NCBI GenBank assembly: GCA_028278205.1 | Contig: JANQES010000054.1 | Span: 1 to 64,000, forward strand | Direction of reading: 5' to 3' | From: Rhodothermales bacterium | GTDB lineage: Bacteria > Bacteroidota > Rhodothermia > Rhodothermales > Bin80 | DNA length: 64,000 nt | Shown here: positions 1 to 6,775 of the stretch, piece by piece | Layout: each line of letters starts with the position of its first letter | Position numbering within the stretch: the first letter of the stretch is position 1 | Program-made: the position numbers and the translations under genes | The notes under the pieces: model-generated | Seen by the model: only the letters and a program-made list of their open reading frames with translations | What the model was told of the DNA's origin: nothing | Database searches by the model: none

Positions 1-267
1 GTCTATCGGGTGCGCGGAGATCTGGACAAGGCCGAAGAGATGCACCTGAAGTCACTGGCGATCAACGAGGCGCTCGGTCGCAAGGAAGGCATGGCGAGCC
101 AGTACGGCAATCTGGGCAACGTCTACTTCACGCGCGGAGATCTGGACAAGGCCGAAGAGATGTTTCGTAAATCTCTCAAGCTGTTCGAAGAGTTGGGAAG
201 CAAACCAAAGATCGAACTGGTAAAAGGGTGGATTGACAAATTAGACCAAGATAAACGTGCCCAATAA
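1..267 (+). CDS. TPR-repeat protein, C-terminal end (partial)
   Basis: The reading frame is open from base 1, so this is the last 88 residues of a longer protein that begins before the window. It consists of tetratricopeptide helices: G-N-L-G-N-V-Y followed by R-G-D-L-D-K-A-E-E-M, and a second copy of the same helix pair 40 residues earlier. The repeat is almost identical in DNA: bases 12-42 recur at 132-162, a 120-bp period, which points to recent unit duplication or homogenisation. TPR arrays act as protein-protein scaffolds; nothing here shows the partner. The 3' end overlaps the next gene by 11 bp, so the two are probably translationally coupled. Confidence 0.85.
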   Translation, partial: VYRVRGDLDKAEEMHLKSLAINEALGRKEGMASQYGNLGNVYFTRGDLDKAEEMFRKSLKLFEELGSKPKIELVKGWIDKLDQDKRAQ

Positions 268-850
268 AATCGCCGAAGTCATCGAGTCGAGCACGCGGGC
301 GTTTTTGGCCGAGGTGTATCGCGAGGCCGAGACGCCGGCCTTCGGGCAGTGGGTGCAGGTGCGCCTCAAGGGCGGCGTGGTGCTCTACGGCCTCGTCAGC
401 CACGTCGAAATCGCTTCGTACGACCCGCACCGCCGGGCCATCGCCTTCGGCAAGACCGAGGAAGAATTGCAAAAAGAGATGCCCCAGGTGATGGAACTGC
501 TCCGCACGACGTTCCGCGCCCAGGTCATCGCCTACCGCGACGCCCGCGACACGGTCCGCCAGACGCTACCCCCGCACCCCGCCGGCATCCACGACTTCGT
601 CTACCCCTGCGCGCCCGATGACCTCCACCGCCTCGGCCAACCCTACGACTTCCTCCGCACCCTCGTCCGCAATCCCGATCCCTCCGTGCCCGTCGACGAC
701 CTCGTCGTGGCGGTGCTATCCCACGTCTACGACGCCCACGGCGGGCGCCACGGCGGCGAAGATGAACTCGTCGTAGCCGCCCGCGCCCTCAGCCGCCTCC
801 TCAACGACGACCACGAACGCCTCCAGTCCATTCTTAGAAGGGTCGGTTGA
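257..850 (+). CDS. HAS-barrel domain protein
   Basis: This 197-aa soluble protein starts at a GTG inside the end of the TPR gene. The N-terminal half (about residues 5-90: I-A-E-V-I-E-S-S-T, then W-V-Q-V-R, G-L-V-S-H, F-G-K-T-E-E-E-L) fits the small HAS barrel shared by HerA ATPases and ATP synthase subunits. The C-terminal half (P-H-P-A-G-I-H near residue 107, F-L-R-T-L, L-L-N-D-D near the end) resembles, from my knowledge of the family, a stand-alone HAS-barrel protein best known from cyanobacteria. No catalytic residues are apparent. A DNA-repair or HerA/NurA-type context is only a family-based guess, as no such partner lies nearby. The 3' end is followed at once by a word-repeat hairpin that also carries a terminator-like stem. 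Confidence 0.75.
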   Translation: MPNKIAEVIESSTRAFLAEVYREAETPAFGQWVQVRLKGGVVLYGLVSHVEIASYDPHRRAIAFGKTEEELQKEMPQVMELLRTTFRAQVIAYRDARDTVRQTLPPHPAGIHDFVYPCAPDDLHRLGQPYDFLRTLVRNPDPSVPVDDLVVAVLSHVYDAHGGRHGGEDELVVAARALSRLLNDDHERLQSILRRVG

Positions 851-851
851 G

Positions 852-998
852 GAATTTTGGATTTTAGATTTTGGATTGGGAAATTTCCGATCCCCTTTTG
901 ACAATCAAAAAAGCCGCAACGGTTGGAATCGCTGCGGCTTTTTCGATTGGGACGACGGTGCTCAATCAGGCCAATCCAAAATCCAAAATCTAAAATCA
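852..998. repeat. Word-hairpin element, ATTTTGG family (copy A1)
   Basis: The left arm (about 852-879) is a run of heptamers ATTTTGG/ATTTTAG and the right arm (972-998) is its near-perfect reverse complement. The centre carries a second inverted repeat, 903-918 against 933-948, with a 6-bp GCCGCA stem extended by A/T runs. That centre looks like a bidirectional terminator between the convergent flanking genes. The element fills the whole spacer: it starts 1-2 bases after the TGA of the HAS-barrel gene, and its right end contains the TGA stop of the minus-strand outer-membrane gene. The same arms recur near 8.5, 11.5, 18.9, 23.5, 24.9 and 55.8 kb. Confidence 0.85.
903..948. terminator. Bidirectional terminator-like hairpin inside element A1
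   Basis: Bases 903-918 and 933-948 pair over about 15 positions (AATC, A/T run, GCCGCA) around a 14-nt loop, with T runs on either strand. The position between the convergent genes ending at 850 and 996 fits a shared intrinsic terminator. Confidence 0.6.
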
Positions 999-1520
999 GA
1001 AAATAATTCCGATTCGGAAGGGCAGCACCAGATCGACGGCGGATTCGCCGATGACCAGGGCCGGGTTGATTTCGTAGAAGAGCGTTGTGTTTTGGAGGTC
1101 TTGCACCCAGCCGAAGCCGCCGTGGATTGTCGGGCCGCCGTCTTCGTCGTTGCTGTCGTTGCCGAAGGGCACGTAGGCGCCGATGCCGCCGATGATGTAG
1201 GGCGTGCGTTGCTGCCGGGAATCGAGCGTGACGATGGCCGAGACCTGGGGGTCGAAGACGTACGTGGCGTCGTCGCGCCCGCCGAGGATGAAGCCCGTCA
1301 CGCCCAGGTCCACGGCAAACGACAGGTCGGCGTTGACAGGGGCCGAGGCGCGGCCGCGCAGGCCCAGGCCCAGCACCCCGTCTGCCGTGGTCAGCGTGGT
1401 GTTAAAGCCCAGGCCGAAGCGAGGCCGCATCTGCTGGGCCGCGGCCTCGTGGACGGGCTGAAGCATCCAGACTGCCGCCAGCAGCCCGGCGAAAACGAGT
1501 AAGCGTAGACTACGCGTCAT
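996..1520 (-). CDS. Small outer-membrane beta-barrel protein
   Basis: This 174-aa protein has a clear signal peptide (positively charged M-T-R-S-L-R, hydrophobic core, cleavage near A-A-A-Q at about residue 29). The mature part alternates polar and hydrophobic residues in short strands with glycine-rich turns and ends in G-I-I-F. A terminal aromatic residue is typical of outer-membrane barrels inserted by the BAM complex. It resembles the OmpW/OmpA-like eight-strand class in length, but no specific family motif is visible. The function is unknown; such barrels are structural or small-molecule pores. The gene is monocistronic, and its stop codon is supplied by the heptamer repeat at 972-998. 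Confidence 0.7.
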   Translation of the reverse strand: MTRSLRLLVFAGLLAAVWMLQPVHEAAAQQMRPRFGLGFNTTLTTADGVLGLGLRGRASAPVNADLSFAVDLGVTGFILGGRDDATYVFDPQVSAIVTLDSRQQRTPYIIGGIGAYVPFGNDSNDEDGGPTIHGGFGWVQDLQNTTLFYEINPALVIGESAVDLVLPFRIGIIF

Positions 1521-1872
1521 GTATTAACTGCGGGTTGTGATCGAAAGCGTTCAAGGCTAAGACGATGCCGGCAGCGCGAAAGTAACCGCGCCGAAGGTGA
1601 AAGATGCTAAAGGTTTCGCATTTAAACCAGGGAATTGCGTTGAAAAAGCTTTATAAGGATGGCCTCGACGCACAAAGGGTTGCCGGAGACGCAGGCGGCG
1701 TGGTGCCCCTCCGCGAAACCGGCAACCCCAGGGTGATTATGGATTCGTCGAACGTCCGGAACAGGCCCCGCGTGCAGGCTGGTGGCCGAAATAGGCAGGT
1801 TCGAGGCAGGCGCTGTCCCGGCTCGTCAACACGAAGCGAATACGGGTGAGCCTATCCGCTGTCTCTTTACGT
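1521..1872. other. Gene-free spacer with a GC-rich stem-loop
   Basis: No convincing gene is present. Bases 1677-1686 (GGGTTGCCGG) are the exact reverse complement of 1719-1728, and the 32-nt interior contains a further GCGG/CCGC pairing. This makes a possible folded RNA or terminator on either strand. I could not match it to a known riboswitch class. The region also serves as the upstream sequence of the outer-membrane gene that starts at 1520. Confidence 0.3.
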
Positions 1873-2376
1873 CTATCGTTCCTCCCTTCTGGCTGCTTCG
1901 ATCTCTTTGAGATAGGCGAGTTCGAACTTCGGATGGTCGGCGCCGGTTTCTTTTGCCACCTGTTCCACCACTTCACCAACGCGTTGAGCGGCTCCTCTGG
2001 CGCGTCCTGTCTGAGCCAGATCGCCCAGGGCCGCGCTATAGAGCGGGCCGCATCGATGGATACTCGGTTGGAAGAGCGTCACACAAACGTGCGAGTGACA
2101 GCAGACCTGGACGATGGCCGCGTCGGTGAAGAGGTTGCCGACGTACGTGCCGTCGGACGTGATCCTGTAGCCGGCCACGGCCCGGATGTAATAGCAACCC
2201 GGCGGGACGTCCACTTCGAGGTGGCCGCACGGCGCTTTCATGACCAGATATCGCTTGTCGCACCACTCCAGCACTTTGCCGTCGCATTTAAAAATCGAGA
2301 CGTACCACGTGCCGTTGCTGATGCAGCAGGGGTCGTCAACTTCAGATACGAAGATGTTCAGTCTACTTAAACCCAT
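1873..2376 (-). CDS. Cysteine-rich protein of unknown function
   Basis: The 167-aa product starts at ATG 2376, chosen over a TTG 15 bases upstream because a GGAGG Shine-Dalgarno (2385-2389) lies 8 nt before it. There is no signal peptide. The first 110 residues hold about a dozen cysteines, including two C-C pairs (D-D-P-C-C and V-Q-V-C-C-H), with interspersed His. The pattern suggests metal or disulfide chemistry but does not match a zinc-ribbon spacing I recognise. A strand-rich middle (V-D-V-P-P-G-C-Y-Y) looks like an immunoglobulin-like or carbohydrate-binding fold, followed by a charged helical tail. No partner gene is nearby, and the function is unknown. Confidence 0.6.
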   Translation of the reverse strand: MGLSRLNIFVSEVDDPCCISNGTWYVSIFKCDGKVLEWCDKRYLVMKAPCGHLEVDVPPGCYYIRAVAGYRITSDGTYVGNLFTDAAIVQVCCHSHVCVTLFQPSIHRCGPLYSAALGDLAQTGRARGAAQRVGEVVEQVAKETGADHPKFELAYLKEIEAARREER

Positions 2377-2750
2377 GATAGTATCCTCCAAGGATTTATG
2401 TGTAAGAGAAGAGAGAACGCAGCAGCATGACGTAAGGGCATACCACTGCCTTGCTATGAGCCACCAGGCTACCTGCCTATTTTCACCATTAAAAAAAACG
2501 TCTCAAGGAAGGGCGATTACGTATCGTTCAAACAGCTATCGCTTCATTCAATCGCTTCAACACTGATGTGGGCACGCACATTTTCCTTAAGCAAGAATAA
2601 CTCAGTATACACAATTTCTCCAAAAACACAACCCATGGTTTGAAATAATGTGGATTTTCTGGGCTGGCCCCGTGTCGTGAGCGCGAACGACCGGCGTGGT
2701 AAAGCGTATCTTTGTACGTCCAAATTGAAAGTAAAGTCAGTCGAGAGAGG
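2377..2750. promoter_or_regulatory. Divergent upstream region
   Basis: This 374-bp spacer separates the Cys-rich gene (leftward) from the toxin-antitoxin pair (rightward) and is more A/T-rich than its surroundings. A Bacteroidota-style -7 element TATCTTTG lies at 2707-2714, about 37 bp before the antitoxin ATG; a matching -33 TTTG is not obvious. Nothing else is recognised. Confidence 0.3.
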
Positions 2751-2957
2751 ATGGAAGCAATAAAAGGCATCCAATACGTCGTCGACGAAAGCGGCGAGAA
2801 GATCGCTGTGTTGATCGATCTCAAAGAGCACCGCGAGCTTTGGGAAGATCTCTACGACACACTCATTGCCGAGCAGCGCCGCGATGAGCCACGTGAATCG
2901 TTGGACGAGGTGAAGAAGCGGTTGCGGCAGCTAGGAAAATTGGGCGAGGATGCCTGA
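2751..2957 (+). CDS. Type II antitoxin of a RelE/ParE-like toxin
   Basis: This is a 68-residue acidic protein. The ATG at 2751 gives the family-like start M-E-A-I-K-G-I-Q-Y-V-V-D; an upstream in-frame TTG at 2712 is less likely. The core D-E-S-G-E-K-I-A-V-L-I-D-L-K followed by E-L-W-E-D-L-Y-D resembles short Phd/RelB-like antitoxins that accompany RelE toxins, and the C-terminal helix (E-S-L-D-E-V-K-K) would wrap the toxin. It would neutralise the downstream toxin by direct binding and probably represses its own promoter. The toxin reading frame begins 8 bp before this gene ends, the overlap typical of such operons. Confidence 0.8.
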   Translation: MEAIKGIQYVVDESGEKIAVLIDLKEHRELWEDLYDTLIAEQRRDEPRESLDEVKKRLRQLGKLGEDA

Positions 2958-3210
2958 GTACACCATCACATTTGCCCGATCTGCGCGGAGAGAGTTGGAA
3001 CGCCTCGACGTCACGGTCATCGCCCGCGTCTTGCCGAAGATTGAGGCCCTGGCCGACGAGCCGCGTCCGAGTGGGTGCAAGAAATTGAGAGGTCCCGCAG
3101 ATCGGTGGCGCATCAGAATAGGCGCCTACCGCGTGATCTACGAAATCGACGACACCGCAGAAATAGTCGACATCATCGCCGTTCGACACCGGCGCGAAGC
3201 TTATCGTTAA
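2950..3210 (+). CDS. RelE/ParE-family toxin
   Basis: This 86-aa basic protein begins inside the antitoxin gene. The pattern (Y-T-I-T-F-A-R-S-A-R-R-E-L at the N-terminus, a helix with L-P-K-I-E-A-L, then C-K-K-L-R-G, W-R-I-R-I-G-A-Y-R-V-I-Y-E-I-D and a final R-H-R-R-E-A-Y-R) is the RelE-type fold with conserved basic residues on the last strands. RelE proteins cut mRNA in the ribosomal A site, whereas ParE relatives poison gyrase. The R-I-G-x-Y-R-V-I-Y signature and terminal Arg/Tyr favour an mRNA interferase, but I cannot exclude the ParE branch. The pair is probably a chromosomal stress or selfish module. Confidence 0.85.
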   Translation: MPEYTITFARSARRELERLDVTVIARVLPKIEALADEPRPSGCKKLRGPADRWRIRIGAYRVIYEIDDTAEIVDIIAVRHRREAYR

Positions 3211-3360
3211 CGTCCACTTCTGAAACTGATTCGATCCAGCAGAATGCACAGAGGCCAGCCTTTTTACACGCGGAACTCTTCATTCTCCCGCGAACGACCA
3301 TCGGTCTAATGCGTATCTTAAAGATTCCCAATCGATCAACCCGAAAACCGATAGATCATC

Positions 3361-4635
3361 ATGTCCAAAATGGCCTTGAACCTCGACGATGCCTACCTCA
3401 TCGAGCCGATGCTCGGGGAAGAGGAGCGGCTGATTATGCAGACGGCGCGCAAGTATGCCCAGGAGAAGCTGGAGCCGCGCGCGCTCGAAGGCAATCAGAA
3501 CGAGGTTTTTCACGACGAGATTCCGCGCGAGATGGGCGCGCTGGGGCTGCTGGGGTCCTTCATTCCGGAGGAACACGGCGGCGCGAGCGTCAGCTATACG
3601 TCCTACGGCCTCGTCGCCCGCGAGTTAGAGCGGGTCGATTCGGCCTATCGCTCATTGATGTCGGTGCAGACGTCGCTGGTGATGTTGCCCATCTGGAAAT
3701 TCGGCACCGAGGAGCAGCGGCAGCGCTTCTTGCCGGGGCTGGCTGCGGGCGAACAGATCGGCTGTTTCGGCCTGACCGAGCCCAACCACGGCTCCGACCC
3801 CGGCTCGATGGAGACCACGGCGCTGCGGGCCGACGGCGGCTGGGTGCTCAACGGCGCCAAGATGTGGATCACCAACTCGCCGCTGGCCGACGTGGCCGTG
3901 GTCTGGGCCAAGGCCAAAGAAAACCGGAGCGACGAAGGCGTCATCCGAGGCTTCCTCGTAGAACGCGGCTTCGAGGGTTTTTCGACGCCGAAGACGCACA
4001 ACAAGATGTCGCTGCGGGCGTCGATTACGGGCGAGATCGTGCTGCAAGACGTCTTCGTGCCCGATGAGAATGTGTTTCCGGAGATCCGGGGCTTGAAGGG
4101 GCCGTTTACGTGTCTCAACAGCGCCCGCTACGGCATCGTCTGGGGGGCGTTGGGCGCGGCGGAAGATTGCTACCAGCGCGCCCGTCGTTATGTGATGGAA
4201 CGGTCGCAGTTCGGCTATCCGCTCGGGGCGATGCAACTCGTCCAGACGAAGCTGGCCGACATGCTCACCGAGATCACCCAGATGCAGCTTTTAGCCTGGC
4301 GCCTCGGCACGCTGATGGATCAGGGCAAGGCCGTCCCGCCGATGGTCTCGTTAGCCAAGCGCAACAACTGCGGCACGGCGCTGGCCATCGCCCGCGTGGC
4401 GCGCGACATGCTCGGCGGCAACGGCATCAGCGGCGAGTTCCGCGTCGTCCATCACATGATCAACCTCGAAAGCGTTAACACGTACGAGGGCACCTACGAC
4501 ATCCACGGCCTCATCCTGGGGCGCGCGCTCACCGGCCTCCAGGCTTTCATCCCGCGCGGCAACGACGTGCCCAAACCCTCGGCCAAACCCGCCGGCGACG
4601 GCGCCGTCGTCGAGGCGGAACAGGCGGGGTCTTGA
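3361..4635 (+). CDS. gcdH: Glutaryl-CoA dehydrogenase (acyl-CoA dehydrogenase family)
   Basis: This 424-aa protein has the three acyl-CoA dehydrogenase regions. The N-terminal helical domain covers about residues 20-130. The beta-domain signature [13 protein letters not shown] lies near 140, with M-W-I-T-N-S after it. The C-terminal helical domain carries [10 protein letters not shown] and T-Y-E-G-T-Y-D, where Glu376 is the expected catalytic base. The G-x-N-G-I/T-Y-E-G-T combination and length match glutaryl-CoA dehydrogenase, an FAD enzyme that oxidises and decarboxylates glutaryl-CoA to crotonyl-CoA in lysine and tryptophan degradation. No ETF or pathway partner is adjacent. A short Ala/Glu-rich tail extends past the family core. 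Specificity for glutaryl-CoA over other acyl-CoAs is inferred from the motifs. Confidence 0.88.
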   Translation: MSKMALNLDDAYLIEPMLGEEERLIMQTARKYAQEKLEPRALEGNQNEVFHDEIPREMGALGLLGSFIPEEHGGASVSYTSYGLVARELERVDSAYRSLMSVQTSLVMLPIWKFGTEEQRQRFLPGLAAGEQIGCFGLTEPNHGSDPGSMETTALRADGGWVLNGAKMWITNSPLADVAVVWAKAKENRSDEGVIRGFLVERGFEGFSTPKTHNKMSLRASITGEIVLQDVFVPDENVFPEIRGLKGPFTCLNSARYGIVWGALGAAEDCYQRARRYVMERSQFGYPLGAMQLVQTKLADMLTEITQMQLLAWRLGTLMDQGKAVPPMVSLAKRNNCGTALAIARVARDMLGGNGISGEFRVVHHMINLESVNTYEGTYDIHGLILGRALTGLQAFIPRGNDVPKPSAKPAGDGAVVEAEQAGS

Positions 4636-4733
4636 GGTGTGGAGGTGTTATGGTGTTTCAGTGTTTTAGTGTTTTCGTTGTCTCAATCAAGGGAACTATA
4701 ACACTCAAACACCAAAACACTATAACACCCCCA
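4636..4733. repeat. Word-hairpin element, GTGTTTTA family (copy B1)
   Basis: The element begins immediately after the gcdH stop. The left arm (4636-4678) is a series of about 8-nt words such as GTGTTATG and GTGTTTTA; the right arm (4695-4733) is the complementary series (ACACTAAA type). Together they form an imperfect stem of around 38 bp with a 16-nt loop. Other copies lie at 6677, 14124, 20938 and 26904. Confidence 0.85.
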
Positions 4734-4826
4734 TACCATCCCGCGCGTAACCTGACCGGGCAAAACGGCGTAGGGCGTGCCTGGTGGACATCCTGCATCA
4801 TCCCACGAACCCTTTGGAGGTGACCG

Positions 4827-5168
4827 ATGGATGAGGATTTCATGGTCTTCATTATCGTTGTGACGCTCATTGCGGGCGGGCTTTTTCTCATCTTTACGAA
4901 GATGATCCTCAACTTTTTCAGGGATCGACGGGGGAGCAAGGGCGATGCGCTCGATGCCCATGAACTCGAAAGGATGATTCAGCAAGCCGTTGAAGCGGGC
5001 ACCGTCTCTCTCCACGATCGGCTCGACGACCTGGAGCAAAAGCTCGACGGCATGGGAGAGCAGGTCGCCGCCCGGCCCAGAGCGCTGCCCGAAGCGCAGC
5101 CTTCGGTTTTGCTCCATACGGAAGAAGAGGCTGCTGCCCTGATCATCGAAGAAAGCCGGAAAAAATAA
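4827..5168 (+). CDS. One-TM coiled-coil membrane protein, paralogue 1
   Basis: This 113-aa protein follows a strong GGAGGTGA Shine-Dalgarno. Residues 5-28 form one transmembrane helix, followed by a basic F-F-R-D-R-R stop-transfer segment, so the remainder is predicted cytoplasmic. Residues 45-75 are an amphipathic coiled coil with the pattern E-L-x4-I-x3-V-x6-L-x2-R-L-x2-L-E, and the tail is Glu/Ala-rich. The same plan and spacing recur in the next two genes at 5180 and 5673, so the three are tandem paralogues. The shape resembles phage-shock PspB-like proteins but I see no specific PspB motif. Function unknown; a membrane-associated oligomeric scaffold is plausible. Confidence 0.75.
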   Translation: MDEDFMVFIIVVTLIAGGLFLIFTKMILNFFRDRRGSKGDALDAHELERMIQQAVEAGTVSLHDRLDDLEQKLDGMGEQVAARPRALPEAQPSVLLHTEEEAAALIIEESRKK

Positions 5169-5179
5169 GGAGGTTATCC

Positions 5180-5512
5180 ATGGACGAAGATATTTTCGTT
5201 CCGTTCATCATGCTCACGTTCTTCCTCATCCTGACCTGGATGATTCTCAACTATCGTAAGTGGAAGCTCATGCACAAGCAAGAGATGCGGCAGTCTCAAG
5301 ATAACAGCATGAGCCTGGATGAACTCAAAGAAATGATGCAGGAGATCGTCGAAGACAGCACCGAGCCGCTGCTCGAACGGATCGAGGCCCTGGAAGAGAC
5401 CATACGCCGGACGGAGACGCCGCGCCTGATGCCGGCACAACGCGATGAAATACTCGAAGAACTGAACCAGACGCCCGTCAAAGAGACCGAACCGGCAGAA
5501 AGACGCGCGTAA
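5180..5512 (+). CDS. One-TM coiled-coil membrane protein, paralogue 2
   Basis: This 110-aa paralogue starts 11 bp after paralogue 1, behind AAGGAGGT. It opens with the same acidic M-D-E-D, has a single hydrophobic helix at about residues 6-24 and a basic Y-R-K-W-K-L stop-transfer. The coiled-coil block at about 48-80 follows E-L-x4-M-x3-V-x3-T-x2-L-x2-R-I-x2-L-E. The tail carries T-P-V-K-E-T-E-P-A. Tight spacing to paralogue 1 suggests one transcript. Its function is unknown, and conservation of the helix block across all three copies implies they may hetero-oligomerise. Confidence 0.75.
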   Translation: MDEDIFVPFIMLTFFLILTWMILNYRKWKLMHKQEMRQSQDNSMSLDELKEMMQEIVEDSTEPLLERIEALEETIRRTETPRLMPAQRDEILEELNQTPVKETEPAERRA

Positions 5513-5544
5513 CCTGGAACAGAACAGCCTCGTACGCTTCATCT

Positions 5545-5649
5545 ATGGATCATCCCCAAACGCTGCGAGCCGCGATGTATTTTTTCCCGTTCATCATCCC
5601 ACTCGTCACCGACGCGACGCCAGCGCCGCGCCGGCAACGCATCACCTGA
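5545..5649 (+). CDS. Possible 34-aa peptide between paralogues
   Basis: An ATG at 5545 opens a 34-codon frame with a hydrophobic centre (M-Y-F-F-P-F-I-I-P-L) and a basic end. It lies between the second and third paralogue and shows no ribosome site. It could be a genuine micro-protein, the remains of a fourth paralogue or chance. Confidence 0.25.
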   Translation: MDHPQTLRAAMYFFPFIIPLVTDATPAPRRQRIT

Positions 5650-5672
5650 CCACGACCTCGGAGGACGCCACC

Positions 5673-6002
5673 ATGCCTATCGCTATTGCCGTGATTGCCC
5701 TGGTCGCTATTATCTTCGGCACGATGATGATAGCCTCTATTGCGAAGGCGTTCTTTGGTTTTCTGAGCAGCCGGAATCAACCGGCCCAGGCACCTGAGGG
5801 GCTGTTGGAGAGCGAGTTGCACGCGCTGATCTCCGACGCCGTGGCCGAGGCCACGCAGCCGCTGGTAGAACGCATCGCTGCCCTGGAGCAACAGGCCACG
5901 GTTGAGCAGCTTCCGCCGGCCCAAACCGACCTGCTCGGCGATGCCGGGGCCGTCGTCTCGGAGGCCGCCCTGGACGCCCCGCAGCGCCGGTTGGTTCGTT
6001 AA
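5673..6002 (+). CDS. One-TM coiled-coil membrane protein, paralogue 3
   Basis: This 109-aa paralogue has GGAGG 9-10 bases before ATG 5673. The N-terminal helix (about residues 2-25) is followed by a coiled-coil block at about 47-77 with the pattern E-L-x4-I-x3-V-x3-T-x2-L-x2-R-I-x2-L-E. It lacks the acidic M-D-E-D start of the other two and is separated from paralogue 2 by 160 bp, so it may have its own translation control. It lies 29 bp before the transglutaminase-like gene and is probably transcribed with it. Function unknown. Confidence 0.72.
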   Translation: MPIAIAVIALVAIIFGTMMIASIAKAFFGFLSSRNQPAQAPEGLLESELHALISDAVAEATQPLVERIAALEQQATVEQLPPAQTDLLGDAGAVVSEAALDAPQRRLVR

Positions 6003-6031
6003 CCTTTGTTAGTCCTCATCCTCTCGCCAGG

Positions 6032-6676
6032 ATGTTACAAATACTGAGCACATATCTGTCGAAACCCCTTGCGCGGTTGTTGCTGCGCACGGTGCCGCTA
6101 AAGAATCCGTGGGAACGTTTCGTCTCGCCGGTGCCGCTGGGCCGCTACGGCCTCGGCGCGCGGCGCGACTTCGCGTGGTACTTCGAAGGCCAGAGCATCG
6201 TCGAGGTCGAGACCATTGAGGATGTCAAAGACTGGCTCCTCGACTGTGCCTACGCCACCGACCCCGACCTCTTTCAAGAACCGGATTTCTGGCAGCATCC
6301 CTGCACCTTCGAACAGTTGCGCAAAGGCGACTGCGAAGACTTCTCGCTCTGGGCCTGGCGCAAACTGGTGCGCCTGGGCTACGACGCCGAGTTCGTGGCA
6401 GGCCGCTGCATTCAGCCCGGCTGCTCTGAGACCGACCACGGCCACACCTGGGTCGTCTTCGAGCAAGACGACGATCTGTTTGTCTTCGATCCCATCATCC
6501 GGGCGCGCACCCACATGATCCGCCCGCTCGACGCGGTGCGCAACGAATACATCCCTGAAGTCTCGGTAGACGGGCGCTTCACGCGCTACGCCTATGCCGG
6601 CTATTATCTGAAACAACGCGGCAAGAAAAACTCGCTCCGGCGGCAGGCTGCCGTGAAGGTGGCGCCGGCAGGGTGA
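6032..6676 (+). CDS. Transglutaminase-like cysteine protease-fold protein
   Basis: This 214-aa protein carries the papain/transglutaminase triad in order: Cys101 in K-G-D-C-E-D-F, His138 in D-H-G-H-T-W-V-V-F and Asp153 in V-F-D-P. The G-D-C-E-D-F box with two acidic residues after the Cys is typical of bacterial transglutaminase-like peptidases. No signal peptide is seen; the start L-S-T-Y-L-S-K-P-L-A-R-L-L-L-R is an amphipathic rather than exported segment. Predicted activity is thiol hydrolysis or crosslinking of a protein or peptide substrate. Being the last gene after three membrane coiled-coil paralogues, it may act on or with them, which is an inference from order only. Confidence 0.75.
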   Translation: MLQILSTYLSKPLARLLLRTVPLKNPWERFVSPVPLGRYGLGARRDFAWYFEGQSIVEVETIEDVKDWLLDCAYATDPDLFQEPDFWQHPCTFEQLRKGDCEDFSLWAWRKLVRLGYDAEFVAGRCIQPGCSETDHGHTWVVFEQDDDLFVFDPIIRARTHMIRPLDAVRNEYIPEVSVDGRFTRYAYAGYYLKQRGKKNSLRRQAAVKVAPAG

Positions 6677-6775
6677 GGGGTTATGGTGTTTTAGTGTTCT
6701 GGTGTTATAGTGTTTTAGTTCTCATGATTCGAACAACTAAAACACTAAAAAACCATAACACTCAAACACTCAAAA
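6677..6775. repeat. Word-hairpin element, GTGTTTTA family (copy B2)
   Basis: The left arm at 6677-6720 and right arm at 6734-6775 form a long imperfect stem of 8-nt words with a 13-nt loop. It starts at the stop of the transglutaminase gene and runs into the convergent minus-strand gene, whose last codons (V-L-S-V-stop) are written in repeat sequence. Element and gene end therefore overlap. Confidence 0.85.

Noticed and set aside
1604-1849. 81-codon frame in the spacer
   Set aside because: Low-complexity composition, no ribosome site, and it overlaps the GC-rich stem-loop.
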